Assembly (NCBI GenBank): GCA_002352285.1
Contig: DEIC01000013.1
Location: 13,213 to 42,639, forward strand
Source of the DNA: Alphaproteobacteria bacterium UBA2784
GTDB lineage: Bacteria; Pseudomonadota; Alphaproteobacteria; Micropepsales; Micropepsaceae
DNA: 29,427 nucleotides
Reading direction: 5' to 3'
Shown: positions 23,139 through 29,427 of the stretch, one piece after another
Layout: the number at the start of each line of letters is the position of its first letter
Numbering within the stretch: position 1 is the stretch's first letter
Position numbers and translations under genes: made by a program
Notes under the pieces: generated by a model
What the model saw: the letters and a program-made list of their open reading frames with translations, nothing else
Database searches by the model: none
What the model was told of the DNA's origin: nothing

Positions 23139-23947
23139 CAGCCCTTGGCCCAGGATGGCTTGCGCTTTTCAAGGAAGGCGGAAAGCCCCTCCTTCGCCTC
23201 GTCGCTGGCGCGCCGCTCGGCGATCAGGCGCGAAGTTTCATCGCGCACGTCAGCAATCGGCTTGTGCACCACATGGTCGATCAGCTTCTTCGCCTCGAAA
23301 ATCGCTTCCGGCGCGCCATCAAGAATGGCGGATACGATTTTCTCCGAAAGATTGCTCAGCGCCTGGCGGTCTTCCACCACGGCATGCACAAGGCCAAGGC
23401 GATACGCCTCATCGGCGCCAAACCGCTCCCCCGTCAGGAAATAGCGGCGCGCCGCGCGCGGCCCGATCGCCTCGATCACATAGGGCGAGATCACGGCGGG
23501 GATCAGGCCCAGCCGCACTTCCGAAAGGCCGAACACCGCATCCTTGGTGGCGAGCGCAATGTCGCACGCCGCAACCAGCCCCATGCCGCCCGCAACCGCA
23601 GGCCCATGCACCAGCGCAATGGTCGGCTGCGGCAGCGCGCGCAATTTCGCCAGCATCTTGGCAAGATCGCCGGCGTCTGCGCGGTTTTCTTTGGGCGTCC
23701 AGTCGGCCGCCGCCCGCATCCACGCCAGATCAGCGCCGGCCGAAAAGCTTTTCCCAGCGCCTGCGATCAGCACGGCGCGCACGCCCTCGGCCACACGCAA
23801 ATCCTCAAAAATGTCCGACAGCATGTCGATAACATCAGGATTGAAGGCGTTGTGCACTTCGGGCCGGTTCAGCGTGACAACCGCAACGCTGTCGCGCGTC
23901 GTCTCGAAATGCACCAGCGGTTCGGCAGGCGTGGAGGCATCACTCAT
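23138..23947 (-). CDS. liuC: Enoyl-CoA hydratase family, probable methylglutaconyl-CoA hydratase
   Basis: Crotonase-fold enzyme of 269 residues. Family motifs are VAVVTLNRPEVHNAFN, GKSFSAGADLAWM (first oxyanion-hole loop) and VHGPAVAGGMGLVAACDIALA (second loop). FGLSEVRLGLIPAVISPYV carries the catalytic Glu region. Together with the two carboxylase subunits, the expected reaction is hydration of 3-methylglutaconyl-CoA to HMG-CoA. The Ala/Asp-rich N terminus is unremarkable. It ends in the TGATG that starts liuD and begins 13 bp after a small membrane-protein gene. General crotonase identity is certain; the specific substrate is inferred from the operon. Confidence 0.9.
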   Translation of the reverse strand: MSDASTPAEPLVHFETTRDSVAVVTLNRPEVHNAFNPDVIDMLSDIFEDLRVAEGVRAVLIAGAGKSFSAGADLAWMRAAADWTPKENRADAGDLAKMLAKLRALPQPTIALVHGPAVAGGMGLVAACDIALATKDAVFGLSEVRLGLIPAVISPYVIEAIGPRAARRYFLTGERFGADEAYRLGLVHAVVEDRQALSNLSEKIVSAILDGAPEAIFEAKKLIDHVVHKPIADVRDETSRLIAERRASDEAKEGLSAFLEKRKPSWAKG

Positions 23948-23959
23948 GGGGGTTCTCTC

Positions 23960-24277
23960 TCAGCGTTTCAAAACCACGCGCTTGACGGCGAAGAAAACGG
24001 CAATGACGCAGACATAGCCCACGAACAGAAGGCCCAGATAGCGCCAATAGGAAGGCTCCAGAAGCTCGGGCAGGCGGAACGCCGCATTGCGCGCCAGCAC
24101 CGGCAGCAGCGTATCAATCACCACATGCACGATCACGGCGCCCGCCGCGATGTAAAGCAGCCGCCGCCATGACGGCATCAGGAACGCAGCAACCGCCGCG
24201 ATGATAAGACCCTGCATCTTGTTGATGCTGGCAAATCCGGTTTGCAGAAAATCCAGAACTTCGTTCACAAACTCCAT
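23960..24277 (-). CDS. Small three-span membrane protein within the leucine operon
   Basis: A 105-residue protein not recognised. It has three likely membrane segments (about 21-35, 40-61 and 79-99) and an N-terminal amphipathic stretch (MEFVNEVLDFLQTGFASINK), and ends in a basic KRVVLKR. A His-Val-Val-Ile-Asp sequence sits inside the second segment. It lies 18 bp after liuB and 13 bp before liuC, so it must share their transcript. That raises the idea of a link to uptake or to membrane attachment of the pathway, for which there is no direct evidence. It could equally be a passenger. Confidence 0.75.
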   Translation of the reverse strand: MEFVNEVLDFLQTGFASINKMQGLIIAAVAAFLMPSWRRLLYIAAGAVIVHVVIDTLLPVLARNAAFRLPELLEPSYWRYLGLLFVGYVCVIAVFFAVKRVVLKR

Positions 24278-24294
24278 CGCACACCCCCACTCCC

Positions 24295-25902
24295 TTACAT
24301 GCGGAACACGCCAAACTGCGTTTTCTCGATGGGTGCATTCAGCGCCGCCGAAAAGGCAAGGCCCAGCACCCGGCGCGTATCGCGCGGACGGATGATCCCG
24401 TCATCCCACAGCCGCGCGGTGGCGTAATAGGGGCTGCCCTCTTCCTCATAGCGCGCGCGGATCGGGGCGCGGAACTGCTCTTCCTCCTCCGCGCTCCATC
24501 TTTCGCCGCGCTGCTCCATCCCCTCGCGCTTGACAGTGGCAAGCACGCTCGCCGCCTGCTCGCCCCCCATCACCGAGATGCGCGTATTGGGCCACGAGAA
24601 CATGAAGCGCGGCGAATAGGCCCGCCCGCACATGCCGTAATTGCCCGCACCAAACGACCCGCCAATGACCAGCGTAATCTTGGGCACCCGCGCGCACGCA
24701 ACCGCCGTCACCATCTTGGCGCCGTCTTTGGCGATACCGCCGCTCTCGTACTTGCGGCCCACCATGAAGCCGGAAATGTTTTGCAGGAACAGGAGCGGTA
24801 TGCCCCGCTGCGCGCATAACTCGATGAAATGGGCCGCCTTCAGCGCCGACTCCGAAAACAGGATGCCGTTGTTGGCGATGATCCCGACCGGCATGCCATA
24901 AAGATGCGCAAAACCGGTCACGATGGTGGTGCCATAAAGCTTCTTGAACTCGTCCAGCTCGCTGCCATCCACAATGCGCGCGATCACTTCACGCACGTCG
25001 TATTGGGCCGCCAGCGTGGGCGGAATGATGCCGGAAAGCTCGCCCGCATCGAATTGCGGTTCGGCAATCTCGCGAACCGCCATTGCTTCGGGTTTGCGGC
25101 GGTTGAGATTGCGCACGATGCGCCGCGCCATGGCCAGCGCCTGCGCGTCATTGGCCGCCAGATGATCGGTGACGCCGCTGGTGCGCGAATGTACATCGGC
25201 GCCACCAAGGTCTTCCGCACTGACGATCTCGCCGGTGGCCGCCTTCACAAGGGGCGGGCCACCCAGAAAGATCGTGCCCTGATTGCGCACGATCACCGTC
25301 TCATCAGACATGGCGGGCACATAGGCGCCGCCCGCCGTGCACGAGCCCATCACCACGGCGATCTGCGGAATCCCTGCCGCCGACATGTTCGCCTGATTGA
25401 AGAAGATGCGGCCGAAATGTTCGCGGTCGGGAAATATGTCGGCCTGATTGGGCAGGTTCGCCCCACCGGAATCAACCAGATAGACGCAAGGCAGATTGTT
25501 TTCGCGCGCAATCTCCTGCGCCCGCAGATGTTTTTTCACCGTGACAGGATAATAGGTGCCACCCTTGATCGTGGCGTCATTGCACACGATCACGCATTCC
25601 TGCCCCTCAATACGGCCAATGCCAGTGATGATGGAGGCGCCATGGATGTCGCCCTCATACATGCCAAAGGCGGCCAGCGGCGAAAGCTCAAGAAAGGGCG
25701 AGCCGGGATCAATCAGCGCATTCACCCGCTCGCGCGGCAGCAGCTTGCCGCGAGATTGATGGCGCGCGCGCGAACGCTCGTCGCCGCCAAGGGAAGCCGC
25801 GGCAAGCCGCGCTTCAAGCTCTGCCTCAAGCGCGGCGTTGACTTCGGCATTGCGCCGGAAATTCTCGGACTGGGGGGAAATGGCGGAGTTCAGCCGGGGC
25901 AT
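24295..25902 (-). CDS. liuB: 3-methylcrotonyl-CoA carboxylase, carboxyltransferase (beta) subunit
   Basis: Transfers the carboxyl group from biotin (on LiuD) to 3-methylcrotonyl-CoA. Of 535 residues, the order is RHQSRGKLLPRERVNALID at the N terminus, GMYEGDIHGASIITGIGRI, IKGGTYYPVTVKKHLRAQEI, YLVDSGGANLPNQADIFPD and FGRIFFNQANMSA. GSCTAGGAYVPAMSDE and GGSFGAGNYGMCGRAYSPRF follow. The length, and the AFGMYEGDIHGAS and PDREHFGRIFFNQANMSA stretches, favour methylcrotonyl- over propionyl-CoA carboxylase. The start is the ATG at 25902 with a weak ribosome box. It is the first gene of the liuB-membrane protein-liuC-liuD-DUF1489 run. Its promoter must lie in the 159-bp gap to PAP2. Confidence 0.94.
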   Translation of the reverse strand: MPRLNSAISPQSENFRRNAEVNAALEAELEARLAAASLGGDERSRARHQSRGKLLPRERVNALIDPGSPFLELSPLAAFGMYEGDIHGASIITGIGRIEGQECVIVCNDATIKGGTYYPVTVKKHLRAQEIARENNLPCVYLVDSGGANLPNQADIFPDREHFGRIFFNQANMSAAGIPQIAVVMGSCTAGGAYVPAMSDETVIVRNQGTIFLGGPPLVKAATGEIVSAEDLGGADVHSRTSGVTDHLAANDAQALAMARRIVRNLNRRKPEAMAVREIAEPQFDAGELSGIIPPTLAAQYDVREVIARIVDGSELDEFKKLYGTTIVTGFAHLYGMPVGIIANNGILFSESALKAAHFIELCAQRGIPLLFLQNISGFMVGRKYESGGIAKDGAKMVTAVACARVPKITLVIGGSFGAGNYGMCGRAYSPRFMFSWPNTRISVMGGEQAASVLATVKREGMEQRGERWSAEEEEQFRAPIRARYEEEGSPYYATARLWDDGIIRPRDTRRVLGLAFSAALNAPIEKTQFGVFRM

Positions 25903-26015
25903 GGCTCTGTCAGCAAAGGGTCATGTCGGAAACGGCATGAGACGTATGGCCTGGGGCTTTTGGCTTGCCTTGCGCCGTTCCATGGGTTCGACTGAGGCAA
26001 GCATGGGGCGCGGCG

Positions 26016-26025
26016 GGTTGCAACC
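26016..26025. promoter_or_regulatory. Short palindrome in the liuB/PAP2 divergent gap
   Basis: GGTTGCAACC is a perfect 10-bp palindrome 36 bp upstream of the PAP2 start and 114 bp from liuB. A 10-mer of this kind can arise by chance. It does not resemble the known MerR-type LiuR site. I found no clear promoter boxes in the gap. Confidence 0.2.
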
Positions 26026-26061
26026 GGAAAGCCGCACGCCATCCGCTTTCGGGGGGAAGCA

Positions 26062-26937
26062 ATGGACAATTGGCTGCACGACATCAGCTGGGCGCACGCC
26101 TTCCATTCAGAGGGCCTGACCGACTTTTTCAAGATCGTCACCGAGTTGGGCTACACGACGTTCTTCATGCTCTTCCTGCCGCTGGGCTATTGGCTGTGGG
26201 ACAAAGCCATGTTCACGCGCCTGACCGTCATCATCATGCTGACGGCCATCGTGAATGCCTTCCTGAAAGACTTCTTCCAGGATCCCCGCCCCGCTGTCGA
26301 ATGGGCGATTGATCCGCGCACGTCAGACAGTTTTGGCATGCCGTCCGGCCACGCACAGGTGGCGGCCGCCATGTGGCTCTGGCTGGCGTGGGAGCTGAAG
26401 CGCAGCTGGGCATGGGCCGCCGCGATCATCATTGTGGTGCTGGTCGGCCTCTCACGAATCTATCTCGGCGTCCACGATGTGGAGGATGTGCTGAGCGGCA
26501 CCGCGCTTGGCATCGCAACCCTGCCCGTCGCAGCCATTCTCTTCTCGAGCCTCTTCAGCCCGTGGCACCAACTGCCGGGCATCGTGCAGGTCTCGATCAT
26601 TCTGTCGGCCCTGCCCGTGCTGCTGCTCGTCTGGCCCGTGGAGCAAGGGCCGCGCGGCACCGCCGCTATCGTCACCTTCATGGCGGGCTGGTGGGCAGGT
26701 GTGCTCTATGACCGCAAGCGGCTGGAGTTCAAACGCCACCCCAACTGGATCATCGCCCTTGTCGGGGCAGTGATTGGTGCGGGGCTGGTGGCGGCGGGTC
26801 TGCCCATCGCCATCAAGGCACTGGTGGAAGCAGGCGTGCCCTCCATGTGGGCGCAAGTGGGGATGCTGGGCCTCATCGGCCTTTTCATCACGCTCATTGC
26901 GCCGATTATCTTCCGCAAGCTGCGGATGGCGGGCTAA
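26062..26937 (+). CDS. PAP2-family membrane phosphatase
   Basis: A 291-residue integral membrane protein with at least six hydrophobic segments. All three motifs of type-2 phosphatidic acid phosphatases are present: K69-x6-RP (KDFFQDPRP), PSGH at 94-97, and SRIYLGVHDVEDV at 131-143 with the nucleophilic His. After the catalytic core it carries about 140 extra residues with further spans (VSIILSALPVLLLVW and others), longer than a minimal PAP2. It could dephosphorylate lipid phosphates such as undecaprenyl pyrophosphate or phosphatidate; the substrate is not shown. The ATG at 26062 has a GGGGGGAAG box. It is divergent from liuB and overlaps the thiolase stop by 4 nt. Confidence 0.93.
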   Translation: MDNWLHDISWAHAFHSEGLTDFFKIVTELGYTTFFMLFLPLGYWLWDKAMFTRLTVIIMLTAIVNAFLKDFFQDPRPAVEWAIDPRTSDSFGMPSGHAQVAAAMWLWLAWELKRSWAWAAAIIIVVLVGLSRIYLGVHDVEDVLSGTALGIATLPVAAILFSSLFSPWHQLPGIVQVSIILSALPVLLLVWPVEQGPRGTAAIVTFMAGWWAGVLYDRKRLEFKRHPNWIIALVGAVIGAGLVAAGLPIAIKALVEAGVPSMWAQVGMLGLIGLFITLIAPIIFRKLRMAG

Positions 26938-28097
26938 ACGAGTTCGACGGCCAGAGCCGTTGCTTCACCGCCGCCAATGCACAGGCTGGCAATGCCACGC
27001 TTGGCGCCACGTGCTTTCAGGGCGTGGAGCAGCGTCACCACAATGCGCGCGCCAGATGCGCCGATGGGATGGCCCAGCGCGCATGCACCGCCATTCACAT
27101 TGACCGCATCATGGGAAAGCGAGAGGTCACGCAGCGCAATCATCGCAACATTGGCGAACGCCTCGTTGATCTCGAAGAGGTCAATGTCTGATGCCTTCCA
27201 TCCGGCTTTGTCGAGCACCTTGCGGATCGCCCCCACCGGCGCCGTCGTGAACCAGCGCGGTTCGGCGGCGTGCGATGCCTGCGCCACGATGCGCGCCAGC
27301 GGCGCGGCGCCCTTGGCCGCCCTGGCCGAGGCCAGCACAAGCGCAGCAGCGCCATCTGAAATCGACGAGGAATTGGCCGCCGTCACCGTGCCATCCTTGG
27401 CGAAGGCAGGTTTCAGCGTCGGGATTTTTGATGCGTCAGCCTTGCGCGGCTGCTCATCCTGCGCAACATCCGCGCCGCCTCTCTTGCCACCGGCGGGAAC
27501 CGCCACGATCTCGGCGGCAAACGCGCCTGAAGTGGTTGCCGCTTGCGCGCGCTTCAGTGACTCCGTGGCATAGGCATCCTGCGCCTCGCGCGTGAACTGA
27601 TAATGCCGCGCGGCGTCCTCGGCATAGGTGCCCATCAGACGGCCCTCATAGGCATCCTCAAGACCGTCAAGGAACATGTGGTCCTTGATCTCGCCATGGC
27701 CCAGGCGATAGCCGCCGCGCGCCTTGGGCAGAAGATAAGGCGCGTTCGACATCGACTCCATGCCGCCTGCAATCACGATCTCCGCATGGCCCGCGGCAAT
27801 GCGGTCAGCGCCCAGCATGATCGCCTTCATGCCCGAACCGCAGACTTTTGAAATGGTCGTGCACGGCACCGAGTTCGCCAATCCGCCATGGATCGCCGCC
27901 TGACGTGCGGGCGCCTGACCCACACCAGCGGGCAGCACATTGCCCATATAGGCTTCCTCAATCGCGGCGGCACCAACACCCGCACGCTTGACCGCCTCGC
28001 CGATGGCTATGGCGCCCAGTTGCGGCGCGCTGTGCGCGGCAAGCTCACCCTGAAACCCGCCCATCGGCGTGCGTGCAGCGGAAAGGATAAAAGTCAT
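26934..28097 (-). CDS. Acetyl-CoA C-acetyltransferase (thiolase)
   Basis: A 387-residue thiolase of the biosynthetic/acetoacetyl-CoA type. The acyl-binding cysteine is C86 (TISKVCGSGMKA). H343 (ALGHPIGASGAR) and C373 (SLCIGGGEA) complete the active site, and FEINEAFANVA is typical. Between the isovaleryl-CoA dehydrogenase and carboxylase genes, a role in splitting acetoacetyl-CoA from leucine is likely, but acetoacetyl-CoA formation for polyester or ketone-body metabolism is also possible. The ATG at 28097 overlaps the stop of a membrane-protein gene by 4 nt. The stop overlaps the PAP2 stop by 4 nt on the other strand. Confidence 0.93.
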   Translation of the reverse strand: MTFILSAARTPMGGFQGELAAHSAPQLGAIAIGEAVKRAGVGAAAIEEAYMGNVLPAGVGQAPARQAAIHGGLANSVPCTTISKVCGSGMKAIMLGADRIAAGHAEIVIAGGMESMSNAPYLLPKARGGYRLGHGEIKDHMFLDGLEDAYEGRLMGTYAEDAARHYQFTREAQDAYATESLKRAQAATTSGAFAAEIVAVPAGGKRGGADVAQDEQPRKADASKIPTLKPAFAKDGTVTAANSSSISDGAAALVLASARAAKGAAPLARIVAQASHAAEPRWFTTAPVGAIRKVLDKAGWKASDIDLFEINEAFANVAMIALRDLSLSHDAVNVNGGACALGHPIGASGARIVVTLLHALKARGAKRGIASLCIGGGEATALAVELV

Positions 28098-29065
28098 CTC
28101 GTGCTCCCAAATTTTTTCATCAGGCTTCCGCCCATGCTGCCCGCCATCCAGAGGCAGAGCGGAATGCTGACAACAAACGCGCCAATGCGCGGCCAGTCGA
28201 GTGTGCCGCTCTCAAGCCCGAAACGGTCTTCAAGAATGTGAAAGTGCATGCTCATCAGGGCGTAGAGCAGGAAAAGGCAGAACGCGGCAACTCCAAATGC
28301 TGACCATGCCGGAAGCGTCGAACCGGAAAGCGCGCGTTGCCATATTTCCGGCAGGAATGTCATGCAGCTGCGCAGAATGATGAAAGTGGCCATCAGCGAG
28401 ACAAGAAACGCCGCTGAAACCAGCGCCACATGCAGCGACGGCGTAAACCAGTTGCCGCCTGACGCATCAAAGTTGAGCGCGCTTGCCGACAGTCCGCCCG
28501 CCGCATCGTGGAAAAGCTGGAATTCAGCCTGCCCGGTCTCAAACGGCAGGAAGCGGCAAAGCAGTATGAGAACTACAAGAATGGCGCCACCGCCGAATGC
28601 GATGGCAAGCGCTGCAATGATCCGCCCGGTCGTTGGATGATAGGCGAGAAAAAATGCCGCAAGGAACGACACCGCAAAAACCGGCACCGGGATCGGCTGC
28701 GTGCGCAGCGTGATGGTTCCCCATTTGTCGAGCCCGCGCAGCGTCTGATCCGTTGCTGCAAGCCGCACCAGCAATTCCGACACCAGCAGGCCAATCGCAA
28801 CCGTCGCCGCAACAAAAACGGCGATCCTGATGAGGTCGCGCAGGATCAGCCACGGGCCGAATGCGGTATGCCCGGATTCATGGTCACGCCTGATGCGGAA
28901 GAGTTCGCTGATCTGCTGGCGCAGGCGCGGAATGGCCGCCATGCCGCCGCGCAGCGAATGCCAGAACATGACGATGACGTGGCCGACCGCGGCAAGGATC
29001 GCGCCATAGGCAAAGCTCTTGGCAAGCTCCAGCCAGAAATCCTCGAACAACCCGCCGAAACTCAT
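28094..29065 (-). CDS. Uncharacterised seven-span membrane protein
   Basis: A 323-residue protein with about seven hydrophobic segments (roughly 18-35, 78-100, 126-144, 149-171, 211-233, 254-276 and 293-311). I do not recognise the family. TPSLHVALVSAAF at the start of the fifth segment (PSLH at 209-212) recalls the PSxH motif of PAP2-type enzymes. MSMHFHILED follows about 70 residues on, but the upstream K-x6-RP motif is missing, so catalysis is doubtful. The ATG at 29065 has a G-rich upstream box; an ATG-less extension to 29098 is ignored. It starts 41 bp after the isovaleryl-CoA dehydrogenase stop and overlaps the thiolase start (ATGA), so it is in the leucine/isovalerate operon. Confidence 0.8.
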   Translation of the reverse strand: MSFGGLFEDFWLELAKSFAYGAILAAVGHVIVMFWHSLRGGMAAIPRLRQQISELFRIRRDHESGHTAFGPWLILRDLIRIAVFVAATVAIGLLVSELLVRLAATDQTLRGLDKWGTITLRTQPIPVPVFAVSFLAAFFLAYHPTTGRIIAALAIAFGGGAILVVLILLCRFLPFETGQAEFQLFHDAAGGLSASALNFDASGGNWFTPSLHVALVSAAFLVSLMATFIILRSCMTFLPEIWQRALSGSTLPAWSAFGVAAFCLFLLYALMSMHFHILEDRFGLESGTLDWPRIGAFVVSIPLCLWMAGSMGGSLMKKFGSTR

Positions 29066-29106
29066 GGCACGCCCCCAACCCCTGCGTTCGCCCCGCAAGG
29101 ATGATC

Positions 29107-29427
29107 CTAGGCGGTTTCCTCGAATATTTCACGCCCGATCAGCCAGCGGCGGATTTCCGATGTGCCCGCGCCAATCTCATAAAGCTTTGCATCGCGCAGC
29201 AATCGGCCAGTCGGATAGTCGTTGATATAGCCGTTGCCGCCCAGAACCTGAATGGCGTCAAGCGCCACAGAAGTGGCCGTTTCAGCCGCAAACAGGATCG
29301 CGCCCGCCGCATCCTTGCGCGTGGTGCGGCCTGCATCTGCGGCCTTCGCCACGGCATAGACATAGGCGCGCGCCGCATTCATGCGCGTATACATGTCAGC
29401 GATTTTGCCCTGCATCAGCTGGAACGA
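29107..29427 (-). CDS. liuA: Isovaleryl-CoA dehydrogenase, C-terminal part
   Basis: Flavin enzyme that oxidises isovaleryl-CoA to 3-methylcrotonyl-CoA, the step before the LiuB/LiuD carboxylase. Only the last ~106 residues are in the window; the frame is open through the right edge (…SFQLMQGK). ADMYTRMNAARAYVYAVAKA, IQVLGGNGYINDYPTGRLLR and DAKLYEIGAGTSEIRRWLIG are the C-terminal signature of this enzyme rather than of general acyl-CoA dehydrogenases. It is on the minus strand, upstream of the membrane protein and thiolase, probably in one transcript. Confidence 0.93.
   Translation of the reverse strand, partial: SFQLMQGKIADMYTRMNAARAYVYAVAKAADAGRTTRKDAAGAILFAAETATSVALDAIQVLGGNGYINDYPTGRLLRDAKLYEIGAGTSEIRRWLIGREIFEETA

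Noticed and set aside
24829..25995. 388-codon plus-strand ORF opposite liuB
   Set aside because: Shadow frame, same reasoning; it also runs across the liuB promoter gap without a credible start.
1..29427. tRNA, rRNA or known riboswitch
   Set aside because: Reading through the gaps showed no cloverleaf with TTC-arm signature and no recognisable riboswitch core. A covariance search (tRNAscan-SE, Infernal with Rfam) would settle it.

Overview
The window is a gene-dense, GC-rich chromosomal segment of an alphaproteobacterium. MipZ (division-site positioning ATPase), an EipB/DUF1849 periplasmic protein, ClpS next to ClpA, DUF1489, and a DD-carboxypeptidase fused to a SPOR domain all point that way. 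The gene order ridA / COG3146 / HIT / clpA-clpS / phasin-like / dacA recalls Hyphomicrobiales and relatives, but the sequence does not fix the genus. No phage, insertion sequence, CRISPR array, rRNA or tRNA was seen.

Layout, left to right. (1) 1-1747: the 3' part of dinB (DNA polymerase IV) meets eipB tail to tail. (2) 1885-2022: first copy of a structured intergenic repeat. (3) 2061-4009: aguA-aguB, the agmatine to N-carbamoylputrescine to putrescine route, divergent from a RidA-family gene that is translationally coupled to a COG3146 acyltransferase-like gene. A membrane-anchored alpha/beta hydrolase sits on the opposite strand between that pair and a HIT-family gene. (4) 7256-7680: a gene-poor gap holding a 22-codon ORF preceded by a perfect 16-nt match to the complement of the 16S rRNA 3' end, a terminator-like hairpin, and the second repeat copy. 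(5) 7681-12974: clpS-clpA with a clear sigma70-type promoter, a DUF1499 gene, a small phasin-like ORF, and dacA-SPOR. (6) 12975-19370, all on the minus strand and tightly packed: putA, mipZ, a VWA-domain gene, a membrane J-domain gene, and a paralogue of it whose J-domain has lost HPD. (7) 19469-21150: panC, a small DUF6958-like gene, and DUF1489. (8) 21147-29427: leucine/isovalerate catabolism. It holds the end of isovaleryl-CoA dehydrogenase, both subunits of methylcrotonyl-CoA carboxylase, methylglutaconyl-CoA hydratase and a thiolase, with two uncharacterised membrane proteins embedded. A PAP2 phosphatase lies on the other strand in the middle. HMG-CoA lyase is not in the window.

Most genes are joined by 4-nt ATGA/GTGA overlaps or gaps of a few bases, so operons are long. 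Convergent genes end within a few bases of each other and leave no room for dedicated terminators. The two repeat copies and the short GTG ORF are the only sizeable non-genic structures.

The best candidates for something undescribed are three. The first is the 22-codon ORF with the maximal Shine-Dalgarno sequence (7320-7404). The second is the putA-mipZ-VWA-J-pseudoJ cluster (12975-19370). The third is the repeat family whose two copies keep the same fold with different bases.
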